Source: Mycobacterium sp. DL592 (GTDB lineage Bacteria > Actinomycetota > Actinomycetes > Mycobacteriales > Mycobacteriaceae). From it: a DNA stretch of 64,000 nucleotides. A model generated the notes under the pieces. That model ran no database searches. It was not told the origin of the DNA and saw only the letters and a program-made list of their open reading frames with translations. This document shows, in pieces, positions 50,458-61,600 of the stretch. The first letter of the stretch is position 1, and every line of letters begins with the position of its first letter. The position numbers and the translations under genes are program-made. Location: NCBI RefSeq assembly GCF_011694515.1, contig NZ_CP050192.1, positions 3,668,172 through 3,732,171 of the forward strand. The letters run 5' to 3'.

Positions 50458-52557
50458 CTATTGGCGGGCGCGCACCAGCTCGAGCACGTCGTGCCCGAAC
50501 TGTTCGAGCTTGCGCGCCCCGATGCCGGGAATGGCGACCAGTGCTGCGTCGTCAGCCGGTAGTGACTCCGCGATGGCGATCAGCGTGTTGTCGGTGAACA
50601 CCACGTAGGCAGGGACTTTCAGCTCCTTTGCCGTGCGTGATCGCCAGTCCTTGAGCTGGCCGAGCAGCTCGTCGTCGATGTCGACCGAGCAGGTTTCGCA
50701 GCGCCGCAACATGATTGCCGGCGGCGTACTGAGCACCGCATTGCAGACCCGGCAGCGGGGTGTGGCGCCGCGCTGCCTGCGCGGCTTGTTCGGGGTGGGT
50801 TCGGCTTGGGTCTGCGGCGCGATGCCGTTGAGGAACCGCGACGGACGACGGCCCTGCCGGCCCCCCGGGGTGCGGGCCAGCGCCCAGCTGAGTTGCAAAT
50901 GTGTTCGCGCCCTGGTGATTCCGACGTAAAGTAGCCGCCGCTCCTCTTCGACCGCCTCGCTGTCGGGGCCGTGCGCCAGCGCATGCGAGATCGGCAGGGT
51001 GCCGTCGGCCAGGCCGACGAGATACACCGCGTCCCACTCCAAACCCTTGGCGGCGTGCAGCGACGCCAGGGTGACGCCCTGCACCGTGGGTGGGTGGCGG
51101 GCGTCGGCCCGCAGCCGCAACTCCGACATCAGCGCGGGCAGGTCCAACTGGGGGCGGGCGGCGACTTCGTCGTCGACGAGGGCGGCCAGCGCGGTCAGCG
51201 CTTCCCAGCGTTCGCGGGCTTTGGTGCCCTGCGGGGCTTCGTCGGTCAGCCCCAGCGGCTCGAGAACCGCACGCACGATCTCCGGGACCGGACCCTGGGG
51301 ATCGCGGTCGGCCGCGCGCTGCAACGCCACCAGCGACTGCCGGATCTCCTGGCGGCTGAAGAACCCCTCACCGCCGCGCACCTGGTACGGGACGCCGGCC
51401 GCCGTCAGCGCCTCCTCGTACACCTCGGACTGGGCGTTGATGCGGTAGAGCACCGCGATTTCGGCTGCGGGAGTTCCGGATTCGATAAGGGTCTTGATGG
51501 AGCGCGCCACCGCGGCGGCCTCGGCAACCTCGTCGGGATGTTCGTGGAAGGTCGGCGACGGGCCCGGGTCGCGCTGGCCGACCAGGTGCAGCTTGCTGCC
51601 GGCCATCCGGCCGCGGGCGGCGGCGATCACCCGGTTGGCCAACGACACCACCTGCGGGGTGGAGCGGTAGTCACGTTCCAGGCGCACCACGGTGGCCTCG
51701 GGGAAGCGCCGGGAGAATTCGAGCAGGTAGCGCGGGGACGCCCCGGTGAACGAGTAGATGGTCTGGTTGGCATCGCCGACGACGGTCAGGTCGTCGCGAT
51801 TGCCCAGCCACGCCGACAGCACCCGCTGCTGCAACGGGGTGACGTCCTGGTACTCGTCGACCACGAAACAGCGGTAACGGTCGCGGAACTCCTCGGCGAC
51901 CGCCGGATCGTTCTCGATGGCGCCTGCGGTGTGCAGCAGCAGGTCGTCGAAGTCCAGCAGGGCGATGCCGTCGCGGTTGGCTTTGAGCTTCTCGTAGGCG
52001 GCGTAGACCGCTGCGACTTTCTCGGCGTCGAGTGGAACGTCACGGCCGTTGCGGGCGACCTCGGCGACATAACCCTCCGGGCTGATCAAACTGGCCTTGG
52101 CCCACTCGATTTCACCGGCAAGGTCGCGGACGTCGTCGGTGCTGACCTGAAGCTTGGATCGGTTGGCGGCCTGGGCGACGACGGCGAACTTGGAGTCCAG
52201 CAGCTGCCAGCCGGTATCGCCGACGACCCGCGGCCAGAAGTAATGCAGCTGACGACGGGCCGCGGCGTGAAACGTCAGCGCCTGCACCGCCGCCACCGAG
52301 GCGCCCGAACCGGCTATAGCGTCCATCGCCCGCAGCCGCGCCCGCATCTCCCCCGCCGCGCGGGAGGTGAACGTCACCGCCAGCACCTGCCCGGCCGCGA
52401 CGTGACCGTTGGCCACCAGATGCCCGATGCGGTGGGTGATGGTGCGGGTCTTGCCGGTACCCGCGCCGGCCAGCACGCAGAGCGGCCCACGCGCGGCCAG
52501 CACGGCTTCGCGCTGTTCCTCGTCAAGGCCGGTCAGATGGTCTGTGGTCACCGGCAT
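50458..52557 (-). CDS. uvrD2: ATP-dependent DNA helicase UvrD2
   Basis: A 699-aa superfamily 1A helicase: Walker A GAGTGKT (31-37), [38 protein letters not shown], and [10 protein letters not shown]. The C-terminus has the tetracysteine motif (CRVCN and CETC) and an HRDC domain ([17 protein letters not shown]), the layout of mycobacterial UvrD2, where the zinc part is required for activity and the gene is essential in M. tuberculosis. ATG 52557 matches the homologous start. Confidence 0.96.
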   Translation of the reverse strand: MPVTTDHLTGLDEEQREAVLAARGPLCVLAGAGTGKTRTITHRIGHLVANGHVAAGQVLAVTFTSRAAGEMRARLRAMDAIAGSGASVAAVQALTFHAAARRQLHYFWPRVVGDTGWQLLDSKFAVVAQAANRSKLQVSTDDVRDLAGEIEWAKASLISPEGYVAEVARNGRDVPLDAEKVAAVYAAYEKLKANRDGIALLDFDDLLLHTAGAIENDPAVAEEFRDRYRCFVVDEYQDVTPLQQRVLSAWLGNRDDLTVVGDANQTIYSFTGASPRYLLEFSRRFPEATVVRLERDYRSTPQVVSLANRVIAAARGRMAGSKLHLVGQRDPGPSPTFHEHPDEVAEAAAVARSIKTLIESGTPAAEIAVLYRINAQSEVYEEALTAAGVPYQVRGGEGFFSRQEIRQSLVALQRAADRDPQGPVPEIVRAVLEPLGLTDEAPQGTKARERWEALTALAALVDDEVAARPQLDLPALMSELRLRADARHPPTVQGVTLASLHAAKGLEWDAVYLVGLADGTLPISHALAHGPDSEAVEEERRLLYVGITRARTHLQLSWALARTPGGRQGRRPSRFLNGIAPQTQAEPTPNKPRRQRGATPRCRVCNAVLSTPPAIMLRRCETCSVDIDDELLGQLKDWRSRTAKELKVPAYVVFTDNTLIAIAESLPADDAALVAIPGIGARKLEQFGHDVLELVRARQ

Positions 52558-52649
52558 GGCGTCCATCTTGTCAGGGGACGGTGACATTTCCCGGTGAGCG
52601 CCGCGCCGGTTGCGGGCATAGCGGGCGGCTCGGCTAGGTTGATGCACTT

Positions 52650-52901
52650 ATGAGTGCCAGCGATTCCCAGCTCACGATGTACACCACAGGGTGGTGCGGC
52701 TACTGCCGCCGCCTCAAGACCGCGCTGAAATCAGCGGGAATCCCCTACACGGAAGTCGACATCGAGGTCGATCCGGATGCCGCCAAGTTCGTCATGTCGG
52801 TCAACGGCGGCAACCAGACCGTGCCGACGGTGAAGTTCGCCGATGGCAGCGCGCTGACCAACCCGAGCCTCAAAGAGGTTCAGGCCAAACTGGCGTCCTA
52901 G
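52650..52901 (+). CDS. mrx1: Mycoredoxin (glutaredoxin-like)
   Basis: An 83-aa thioredoxin-fold protein with active site WCGYC, the TVPTVKF cis-Pro segment and GGNQ substrate loop. Mycoredoxin-1 reduces mycothiol mixed disulfides in actinobacteria, replacing glutaredoxins. Divergent from uvrD2, as in M. tuberculosis (Rv3198A). Confidence 0.94.
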   Translation: MSASDSQLTMYTTGWCGYCRRLKTALKSAGIPYTEVDIEVDPDAAKFVMSVNGGNQTVPTVKFADGSALTNPSLKEVQAKLAS

Positions 52902-52974
52902 CCGTCGCGCCGAGATCGACGAAATGGCGCAGCTTTCCCGCTCTTTCGCGCCCGTTTGTCGGTTTGGGCGCTGG

Positions 52975-53889
52975 TTAGAAGTGAGCCCAGGACTCGATGA
53001 TCTCGCGGGCGATCGAGATCGAGCCGGGCAGCAGCAGCCGCGACGGTGAGTCACTGCTCCAGTCCCCCTGATCGAGGGCCTCGCGGACCTCGGCGCGGGT
53101 GAACCACGCCGCTTCGGCGATCTCACCGTCGTGGAAGGTGAACTCCTGCTCGGGGTCGCCGATCGCGTGGAAGCCCACCATCAGCGAGCGCGGAAACGGC
53201 CAGGGCTGGCTGCCCAGGTACTCCACGTCAGTCACGGACAGGCCGATCTCCTCGGCCACCTCACGCACCACGCACGACTCGAACGACTCACCGGCCTCCA
53301 CGAATCCGGCGATCAGCGAGAACAACCGCGGCGGCCACAACGTCTGGCGGGCCAGCACCGCACGGTCGTGACCGTCGTGCACGAGAACGATGATGGCCGG
53401 GTCGATCCGCGGGAATTCCTCGTGACCGGTCAGCAGGTTCACCCGCGACCAGCCGCCCTTGGCCAGCCGCGTCGGCGAACCGTCGAGCGCACTGAACCGC
53501 GCCTGGTCATGCCAGTTGAGCAGCGCGGTGGCGCAGGAGACCAACTGGGCGCTGACATCGTCGAAGACGCGCCCGGCGCGGCGCAGATCCAGCACCGTGG
53601 CCTCGACGTCCTCGGGTGCCTGCAGCTCAGACCGGACCGCCCACACGTGGCGGCCGTCCTCGAGCCGGCCCAGGAACACCGCGTCGGCAGGGGGCTTGTC
53701 GCCGAGATCGGTTGCCGCGCCGAGCACGACCTGGCCGTGGGCGATCAGCACCTGGTTGCGATTGTCGACACGCAGCAGCAGCGCATCGGCCCACCCCGCG
53801 ATCGCGGCATCGATATCGGTGCGCAGGGCGTCGGCGCGGTCAGCGCCGACGCGCGACAGCAGGGGGATGTTGCGCAGACGGAAGGCCAC
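52975..53889 (-). CDS. nudC: NADH pyrophosphatase NudC
   Basis: A 304-aa Nudix hydrolase. The Nudix box GFVEAGESFESCVVREVAEEIGL is intact and followed by SQPWPFPRSLM, the NudC signature for NAD(H) binding. It cleaves NADH and possibly removes NAD caps from RNA. The zinc ribbon found in E. coli NudC just before the Nudix domain is not visible: the segment reading ALDGSPTRLAKGG has no CxxC pairs. ATG 53889 follows the channel gene by 4 nt. Confidence 0.93.
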   Translation of the reverse strand: MAFRLRNIPLLSRVGADRADALRTDIDAAIAGWADALLLRVDNRNQVLIAHGQVVLGAATDLGDKPPADAVFLGRLEDGRHVWAVRSELQAPEDVEATVLDLRRAGRVFDDVSAQLVSCATALLNWHDQARFSALDGSPTRLAKGGWSRVNLLTGHEEFPRIDPAIIVLVHDGHDRAVLARQTLWPPRLFSLIAGFVEAGESFESCVVREVAEEIGLSVTDVEYLGSQPWPFPRSLMVGFHAIGDPEQEFTFHDGEIAEAAWFTRAEVREALDQGDWSSDSPSRLLLPGSISIAREIIESWAHF

Positions 53890-53893
53890 CGGT

Positions 53894-54967
53894 TCAGTCT
53901 CCGGTGCTGCGCACGTAGAGCAGCCGGTCGGTGCTTTCCAGGGCGTCGGCGTTCGGGTCGTCGACCCGCAGCAGCTTGCCCTCGCGAACCACGCCGAGCA
54001 CGATGTCGGGCAGATGGCGCGGCGAGCCGCCGACCTCCTTGGGTTCGACCTCCCGCTCAGCGATCGCGAAGCCGGCGTCGGGGGTCAGCAAGTCTTCGAT
54101 GATCTCCACGACGCTGGGTGCACTGGTCGCGATGCCGAGCAGTCGGCCGGCGGTCTCCGAGGACACCACCACCGAGTCCGCCCCGGACTGGCGCAGCAGG
54201 TGCTGGTTTTCGGCCTCGCGCACCGCGGCGATGATCTTGGCCTTAGGGGCGAGCTCACGAGCGGTCAGGGTGACCAGAACCGCGGTCGGGTCGCTGTTGG
54301 TCGCCACGATGATCGAATGCGCGTGCTGGGCCCCGGCCAGGCGCAGCACGTCGGATTTGTTGGCGTCACCGCGCACCGTCACGAAACCGGCGGCGCTGGC
54401 CCGGTCCAGCGAGGCCTGGTCGGTGTCGACGACGACGATGTCGGCCGGGGCGGCGCCGTCACCGATCATCGCGGCCACCGCCGTCCTGCCCTTGGTGCCG
54501 TAGCCGATGACGACGGTGTGGTTACGCACGCTGTTCCTCCAACGCTGGATCTTGAGAGCCTGGCGCGACGCCGTGGTCAGCGTCTCCACGGTGGTACCGA
54601 CCAACACGATCAGGAATGCCACCCGAAGTGGGGTGATGACCAGGACGTTGATCAGTCGCGCGGTCTCCGTGTAGGGCGTGATGTCGCCGTAGCCGGTGGT
54701 CGACAGTGACACCGTGGCGTAGTAAATGCAGTCCAGGAAGGTCAGCGGCGCCTCGCGGACGTCGCGGTAGCCGTCGCGATCGAGGTAGACGATGATGACC
54801 GCGGCGAACAGCGCCGCGAAGGCGTAGAGCAGCCGACGCCCGATCCGGCGCCCGGGGCTGACGAACTTTTCCGGGATGCGCAGATAGTCGACGAGTGCGC
54901 TGTCGGGTTTGGCGGCCAGGTTCTCGTCGATCGCTTCGAGCCTGCGCCGCAATCTACCTTTGGCCAC
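53894..54967 (-). CDS. Potassium channel with RCK/TrkA domain (Rv3200c-like)
   Basis: A 357-aa two-helix K+ channel subunit. Transmembrane helices flank the pore loop with selectivity filter TTGYGD (90-95). The cytoplasmic part is an RCK domain starting VVIGYGTKGRTAVA (Rossmann loop) and including VRGDANKSDVLRLAGA, then a C-terminal TrkA-C domain. It gates K+ flux by ligand (NAD(H), nucleotide or Ca2+) binding. GTG 54967. It precedes nudC, possibly linking K+ gating with NAD status. Confidence 0.92.
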   Translation of the reverse strand: MAKGRLRRRLEAIDENLAAKPDSALVDYLRIPEKFVSPGRRIGRRLLYAFAALFAAVIIVYLDRDGYRDVREAPLTFLDCIYYATVSLSTTGYGDITPYTETARLINVLVITPLRVAFLIVLVGTTVETLTTASRQALKIQRWRNSVRNHTVVIGYGTKGRTAVAAMIGDGAAPADIVVVDTDQASLDRASAAGFVTVRGDANKSDVLRLAGAQHAHSIIVATNSDPTAVLVTLTARELAPKAKIIAAVREAENQHLLRQSGADSVVVSSETAGRLLGIATSAPSVVEIIEDLLTPDAGFAIAEREVEPKEVGGSPRHLPDIVLGVVREGKLLRVDDPNADALESTDRLLYVRSTGD

Positions 54968-55018
54968 GCGACCCCATCATCTTGCGCCCGGCTACCACCA
55001 CATGAGCATTATGTACCC

Positions 55019-55423
55019 ATGCCGACGACGACAACTGAACCCGCAGTCACCAAGAGCCAGGTGCCTGCCTACCGCACCGCCGCGATGTTGATCGCGATCG
55101 GCCTGGGCCACTTTGCGGCGCCCAAGCCTTTCGACACCATCGTGCCCGCCGAACTGCCGGGCGACCCGCGGTTCTACACCTACGCCTCGGGTGTCGCCGA
55201 GGTCGGCGTCGGCGCCATGCTGCTGGTTCCGCGCACGCGACGCGCCGGTGCGCTGGCGGCGATCGCGCTGTATCTGGCGGTGTTCCCGGCCAACATCAAC
55301 ATGGTGCGGCTGTGGTGGGACAAGCCGCTGCCGATGAAGATTGCCGCGCTGGCCCGGCTGCCCTTGCAGGTGCCCATGATCACCCAGGCAGTGGCCATCA
55401 GGCGCAACGCTCCGCGCTACTAG
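55019..55423 (+). CDS. DoxX-like small membrane protein
   Basis: A 134-aa protein with about four hydrophobic helices: TAAMLIAIGLGHFAAP, YASGVAEVGVGAMLLVP, AGALAAIALYLAVFPANINM, and LPLQVPMITQAVAI. The FAAPKPF and PANINM segments match DoxX/DUF4267-type proteins of unknown function, sometimes linked with redox or thiol stress. Divergent from the channel gene and converging with adnB (26-nt overlap). Confidence 0.78.
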   Translation: MPTTTTEPAVTKSQVPAYRTAAMLIAIGLGHFAAPKPFDTIVPAELPGDPRFYTYASGVAEVGVGAMLLVPRTRRAGALAAIALYLAVFPANINMVRLWWDKPLPMKIAALARLPLQVPMITQAVAIRRNAPRY

Positions 55424-58400
55424 CCGACGCCAGCAGGTCAACCAATTCGGTTGCACCTGGCAGTTTTTCGGGCATGACGGTCTGTCCGGTACGCACGTAG
55501 TAGAACGCTGCGCGCACTGACGTTTCGGGCTGTCCGCTCAGGGCGGCCCACGCCAGCCGGTACACCGCGAGCTGGACGGCCGCATGCCTGCGGGCCTGGC
55601 CGTCGGCGGGTGGCTCACCGGTCTTCCAGTCGACCACGGTCATGGTCCCGTCGGGGTCGGGGAAGATCGCGTCGATACGGCCGCGCACCACGGTGTCACC
55701 GATCGCCATCTCGAACGGCACCTCGACATCGACCGGTGTGCGCAGCGCCCACGGCGAGGCGGTGAACTTGTCCTGCAGCGCGGACAGTTCGGCGGCCTGG
55801 ACGGGTCCGTCGTCGACCGCACCGGGCAGGTCGTCGAGGTCAAAGAGCCGCTCGGCGCCGTAGAAGCGCTGCACCCACTCGTGGAACGCGGTGCCGAGCA
55901 TGGCGTGCGGATCCGGCCGTGACGGCAGCCGGCGCGCCAGCCGCCGGGCCGCGCCGGCCGGATCGCGGTCGAGTTCGACCAGGGCGCTCACCGACAGCTG
56001 GCCGGGCAGTGCCGGAGCTACCGGCGCCGCGCCGCGGGAGCGTTCGGCCAACAGTGCGTCGACATCTGCGGCCCAGCCCTCGGGATCGTCGTCGGCCCCG
56101 TCGGGCAGCGCACCCGAGATCGCCGCACTCACCAGCGCCGCGCCGCGCTCGACGTCAGGGCGGGCGCCCGCGAGCGGGTCGGCCGGCCACAGTGCCTCAC
56201 GGGGCTTGTCCTGCAGTGGGTTTCGTTCGCCGTCAGCGGGCGTCGGGGCCCAGTGCTCCACCTCTCCGCAGGGTTGGCCCGCCGCGACGGAGGCGTCGAT
56301 GATGTCTTTGATCTCGACCAGGAAATCCGACGGTCCCCGCGGCTTGGACTCGGTGAGCCCCCAGTGGTGGCCCGATAGCAGCAGCGTGTCCTCGGCGCGG
56401 GTGATCGCGACATACAGCAGTCGGCGCTCCTCGTCGATGCGGCGCTGCCCCAGCTGGTCGCGGTGGGCGATGATGCTGTCGGACAGCCCTTTACGGTCGC
56501 TGACCGTCGAGGTGTCCAGGACCGGGACGCCGTGCAGGCCGGCGGCGGCGCGGTCGCCGCGCAGCAGCGGCGGCAGGTCCGACGGGTCGGACAACCAGGT
56601 GCGCTTCGATGCCGTCGACGGGAACACCCGCGCGGACAGATGCGGGACGGCGACCACCTGCCATTCCAGTCCCTTGGCGGCGTGCACGGTCAGGATCTGA
56701 ACCCGGTCGGCGGACACACTGACTTCGGCAGGGGCAAGCCCGTTCTCGACGACTGCGGCGGCGTCGAGGTAGGCCAGCAGGCTGTCCACCCCGATGCCCG
56801 GGCGCGCGGTGTAGTCGGCGACGACGTCGGCGAAGCGGTCCAGGTGTTCGGCGCCGCTCCACCCGGCGGCGACCGGACGGGCTGCGCGGGCCTCGACGTC
56901 GACGCCGAGTGTCCGGCGCACCTCGGCTACCAGATCGGTCACCGGGTTGCCCAAAAGTGTTCGCAGTCGGGATAATTCGTCGGCCAGCCGGGTGATCCGG
57001 CGGTATCCGTCCTCGGAGTATGCCGCTGCCGGGCCGGGGTCGGCCAGCGCGTCGGCCAGGCTCGCGGTGTCGGCGTCCGGGGCGGCCGCGGCGATGATCT
57101 GTTCCGGGCTGACCGCGGCGGGCCGCTGCCCGTCGAGGGTGACCGCGCGGCGCCACAGTGCCGCGATGTCGTGCGCGCCCAGCCTCCAGCGCGCGCCGGT
57201 CAGCACCTGCATCGCGGCCCCGCCCGCCGCCGGATCGGCGACCAGTCGCAGCATCGCCACCACATCGGCGACCTCCGGAATCGACAGCAACCCGGCCAAA
57301 CCGACGACCTCGACCGGAACCCCCCGCGCCGTCAGGACTTCGGCCATCGGGCCGGCGTCGGCGTTGCGGCGGACGAGCACGGCGGCCGTGGGCGGTGGGG
57401 CGCCGGCCGCGCTCGCCTGCCGGTAGCGCGCGGCGATGTGGTCGGCCACCCATCCCCGCTCGGTGGCGACATCGGTGAGCAGTGCGCAGCTGACCGTGCC
57501 CGGCTCGGCACCCGGGCGCGACTTCAGCGGCCGGACCGCGACCGAACGGCGGCGCGCCTCGGCCGACACGGCGTTGGCGACGTGCAGCGTGCTGGGCGGG
57601 TTACGCCAGCTGGTCCGCAGTTCGAGTGTGGGCGCCGGGGAGCCGTCCGAGCGGGGGAAATCGGTGGTGAACCGCGGCAGGTTGGTCGCCGACGCGCCAC
57701 GCCAGCCGTAGATCGACTGGATCGGGTCCCCCACCGCCGTCAGCGCCAGCCCGTCGTCGGCTCCCCCACCGAACAACGACGACAGCGCGATGCGCTGGGC
57801 GTGGCCGGTGTCCTGGTACTCGTCGAGCAGCACCACGCGATACCGGCTGCGCAGCTCGGCACCGACCTGGGGGCAGCCGACCGCCAGCCGCGCCGCCGAT
57901 GACATCTGCGAGCCGAAGTCCATGACCTTCTCGGCGCGCATCCGGTGGTGCAGGGCGTCGATCAGGGGAACCAGGGCCGTGCGTTCGGTCTGGGTGGCCA
58001 GCATCCCGAGCAGGAACTGGCTGGGCCCGCGGTCGCGCTGGTAGCGGCCGGCGGGCAGGGTGTGAACGAGACGTTCGAGCTCGACGTGGGTGTCCAGCAG
58101 CGCCTCGGTGTCGACCAGGTGCTCGGCCAGTTCACCGGCCAGACGCAGCACCATCGCGGTGACCTTTGCGGGGTCCTTGTCGGTGTCCAGCGGCCCGGGG
58201 TAGGCGCTGACCACCTGATAGGCCAACTGCCACATCTCCGTTTCGCTGAGCAGCCGGGCATCCGGCTCGACCGGCAGCAGCAGGCCATACTCGCGTAGCA
58301 GCGTGCCGGCGAACGCGTGGTAGGTGCTAACCGTCGGTGCGCCGACAGCGGCCGGGGCACCGACGTGCCCGGCCAGGCGCGCCAGCCGCGAGCGGACCCG

Positions 58401-58637
58401 GCGCAGCAGCTGACCGGCCGCCTTGCGGGTGAAGGTCAGCCCCAGCACCTGGCCCGGCTCGGCGAATCCGTTGGCCACCAGCCACACCACGCGCGCAGCC
58501 ATGGTCTCGGTCTTGCCCGCACCGGCACCGGCGATGACCACGAGCGGCCCGGGCGGAGCGGCGATGACCGCGGCCTGCTCGTCGGTGGGGGTCGGAACAC
58601 CAAGGGCCTGAGCCAGTTCCGCGGGGGTATAGGTCAT
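55398..58637 (-). CDS. adnB: AdnB subunit of the AdnAB helicase-nuclease
   Basis: A 1079-aa UvrD-like motor fused to a RecB-type nuclease. Walker A is GAGAGKT (37-43); VLLDEYQDTGHAQ, GDPIQSIYGWRGA and LLYVAITRAEDTLLL follow. The C-terminal nuclease has GRIDAIFPDPDGTMTVVDWKTGEP with the metal-binding Asp and catalytic Lys. With AdnA it resects double-strand breaks in mycobacteria. ATG 58637 overlaps the adnA stop by one base. Confidence 0.95.
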   Translation of the reverse strand: MTYTPAELAQALGVPTPTDEQAAVIAAPPGPLVVIAGAGAGKTETMAARVVWLVANGFAEPGQVLGLTFTRKAAGQLLRRVRSRLARLAGHVGAPAAVGAPTVSTYHAFAGTLLREYGLLLPVEPDARLLSETEMWQLAYQVVSAYPGPLDTDKDPAKVTAMVLRLAGELAEHLVDTEALLDTHVELERLVHTLPAGRYQRDRGPSQFLLGMLATQTERTALVPLIDALHHRMRAEKVMDFGSQMSSAARLAVGCPQVGAELRSRYRVVLLDEYQDTGHAQRIALSSLFGGGADDGLALTAVGDPIQSIYGWRGASATNLPRFTTDFPRSDGSPAPTLELRTSWRNPPSTLHVANAVSAEARRRSVAVRPLKSRPGAEPGTVSCALLTDVATERGWVADHIAARYRQASAAGAPPPTAAVLVRRNADAGPMAEVLTARGVPVEVVGLAGLLSIPEVADVVAMLRLVADPAAGGAAMQVLTGARWRLGAHDIAALWRRAVTLDGQRPAAVSPEQIIAAAAPDADTASLADALADPGPAAAYSEDGYRRITRLADELSRLRTLLGNPVTDLVAEVRRTLGVDVEARAARPVAAGWSGAEHLDRFADVVADYTARPGIGVDSLLAYLDAAAVVENGLAPAEVSVSADRVQILTVHAAKGLEWQVVAVPHLSARVFPSTASKRTWLSDPSDLPPLLRGDRAAAGLHGVPVLDTSTVSDRKGLSDSIIAHRDQLGQRRIDEERRLLYVAITRAEDTLLLSGHHWGLTESKPRGPSDFLVEIKDIIDASVAAGQPCGEVEHWAPTPADGERNPLQDKPREALWPADPLAGARPDVERGAALVSAAISGALPDGADDDPEGWAADVDALLAERSRGAAPVAPALPGQLSVSALVELDRDPAGAARRLARRLPSRPDPHAMLGTAFHEWVQRFYGAERLFDLDDLPGAVDDGPVQAAELSALQDKFTASPWALRTPVDVEVPFEMAIGDTVVRGRIDAIFPDPDGTMTVVDWKTGEPPADGQARRHAAVQLAVYRLAWAALSGQPETSVRAAFYYVRTGQTVMPEKLPGATELVDLLASASSAERCA

Positions 58638-61600
58638 CAGGGTTCCGTCCGGGGTGTGATGTGGGCGGGGCAGCCGGGCCGCATCGGGCAGTGCGTGCAC
58701 CCGTCGTTCACCCTGGCGACAAACTGCGGTCCCGCGGTCGCGGCGGCAGCCTCCTGGACCGTCTGGCGCCACTGCGCCTGGGTGTCCTCGGTGAGTGCGG
58801 ACTGCTCACGTTCGGTTGCCCCTGCAGCGCTTGGCTTTCCGATGTAGACCAGCCGGCCGCCGCCGGGACGGTCGCCGTCACCGAGCACGCCCTCGGCGAC
58901 AGCGAGTTGGTAGAAGGCGAGCTGGGCGTGGCGCTGTGCGTCGTCCTTGGTGACCGGACTCTTGCCGGTCTTGACGTCGACGATGACCAGACGGCCCTGC
59001 GCGTCGCGTTCGAGCCGGTCGACCCGCCCGCGCACCCGGACGCCAGGGCCCTCGCCGTCCGGCTCAGCGACCAGCCCGTCGACCTCTACCTCGGTGCCGG
59101 CCTCGGTGAGTTCGTGGCGCGTCGCCGAACGCCACGACACGAACGCCTCCAGCATGGCGCGATGCCGGTCGAGTTCGTTGTCGGCATACCATGCCGAGTC
59201 GAATGGTATTGCCGCCCAGACTTTTTCCAGCTCGGCGACGAGTTGTTCCCCGCTCTTACCGGACTCGGCGACCAGTGCGTGCACGATCGAGCCGAGGGTG
59301 GAACGCAAGTGGCGCCGGGCCGCACCGCCGTGCCGCTCGGTGAGCCAACGCAACGGGCAGTCGGTCAGGGCCTGCAACGTCGACGGGCTCAAGGTGACGG
59401 TGTGCTCATCACCGGACCACAGCGGTTGCTCGGTGCTCACCGTCGCCATGCCATACCACTGCGCAGGGTCAGCGCCCGGCACACCTTCGGCGGCCAGCCG
59501 GGCCAATTGCCTTGCCGCGGTGCCACGTTGCGCGTCATCGACGGCGCCCTGCGGGGCGCAGACCACGGCGCGCAGCCGGCCCACCACCGCCGCCGGTGAG
59601 AGCACGGGCGGTGCCGCGACCGGCGGGGCCGTGGTGATCGTGGCGTCGGTGGTGGCCCACTGCCCGATCTCGGCGACGAACGGCGACGGCAGCGCTGCGT
59701 CGTCGCCGTCGTCGCTGTCGACCGCGGTGACCAAGAGTTCGCGCCGGGCCCTACCCATCGCGGCGATGAGCAGCCGGCGCTCCTCGGCGAGCAGCGGGGC
59801 ACGCACCGAGACGTCGTCACCCAACCCGTCGAGGACGTCGAGCAGCCGTTGGGTGCCCAGGACCCCGCCGCGCGGAGTGGTGTTGGGCCACAAGCCGTCC
59901 TGCAGCCCGGCGATCACCACCAGCTCCCAGTCGCGCTCGAGGGCGGCGTGCGGACTGAGCACCGCGACCGTCTGGGCCGAGTCGGCGCCGTCGGACTGCA
60001 CCGGCGGGAGCTGCAGCGCCGCGACATGGTCGAGCAATCCGGGCAGCGAGGCGCCGGTAGTACGCGAGACGTAGTCGTCGGCCAGGTCGAACAGTGCCGT
60101 GACCGCGGCCAGATTCCGCTCACCGGCAGCGCCTTCGGTACCGCCGCGCTCAGCCGCCGACAACCAGCGGCGCGCCAGCCCGCTGCGCTCCCAGGCCTGC
60201 CACAGCGTGTAGCGCGGGTCCCGGTTGCCGCGGTGGGCGCGGGCCGCTGCGGCCAGGACGGCCCGCACCCGGTTGACCGGGCGGGCCAGCGTCGCGGGCA
60301 GATCCGATGATCCGCCGGTGAGCGCCTCGGCCAGCAGCTCACCGAAATCGCGAGTCGGGTCATTGGCGTTGCGGCGCAATGCCCGTCGCAGCTGCCGCAG
60401 CGATACCGGGTCGACCCGGCCGATCGGACCGGTCAGCAAGGCCAGTGCCTGCTCGCCGTCAATCCCGTGGCAGGTGGCGGTGAGCGCCGTCAGCAGCGCC
60501 TTGGCCGCCGTCTGTTCCGCGACCGGGCCTGCCACCGACGGCGCGGCCACCGGAACCCCCGCACCGGCCAAGGCGCGGCTCAGCGACGCCGCCGCCGAGG
60601 CGGATCGGACAATCACCGCCAGCTGTGACCACGGCACACCGTCCACGAGATGCGCGCGCCGCAACCGGTCGGCGATCAACGCCGCCTCGGCATGCGCGGA
60701 CGCCGCCACCCGCACCGTCACCGTGCCGCCGTCCCCGGTGGCGCCGAGCGCCCGCCACGTCCCGCTGCCCGGAAGCCCGGCGGCGACCCCGCTGATCGCA
60801 CGCGCCAGCGCGGGGGCGCAGCGGTATGACCGGGAGAGTTCGACGACCGGAGTGTCGTTGGCAGTCAACAGCTCCGGGTCCGCACCGCGGAAACCGAACA
60901 CCGCCTCGTTGGGGTCACCGGCGAGCAGCGTCAGCTCGGCTCCGGCGGCGAGCACCCGCACCAGCCGGGCCGCCTGTGGGTCGAGGTTCTGGGCGTCGTC
61001 GACCAGCAGCAGCCTGATCCGCGAACGGCTGGCGGCCAGCAGTTCGGCGTCGTTGCCGAGCGCCTCGAGGGCGGCGCCGACAAGTTCGGCCGCCCCCAGC
61101 GCCGGGACGGTGGCCTGCGGTGCGGCGGTGCCGACCGCCGCCCGAAGCAGCATCACCTGCTCGTATTGCTGGGCGAACCGGCCCGCCGCCGCCCATTCCG
61201 GGCGACCCGACAACCGGCCCAGCCGCTGCAGCCGCAGTGGATCGACACCGCGCTCGGCGCAGCGGGCCAGCAGATCGCGCAACTCGGTGGCGAACCCGGC
61301 AGTGCTCAACGCGGGCAGCAGCTGCGCCGGCCACACCGACACCGAGGCCGCGCCGTCCTCGAGGTCACCGGCCAGCAGCTCACGGATGATGCCGTCCTGT
61401 TCGGCTCCGGTGACCAGCCGCGGCGGCGGGTCACCGGCGCGTGCCGCCGCCTGGCGCAGCACGGCGAAGGCGTAGCTGTGCACCGAGCGCACCAGGGGCT
61501 CGCGCACCACCGCGCGGCACGGTTGCGCCGAACGCGCCTTGAGAAGCTCGGCGGTCACCGCACTGCGCGCTGCGGCCGCCAGCCGCCCAGAACCCGTCAG

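Noticed and set aside
50971..52584. Long plus-strand frame antisense to uvrD2
   Set aside because: Mirrors the uvrD2 reading frame and has no motifs; uvrD2 is certain.
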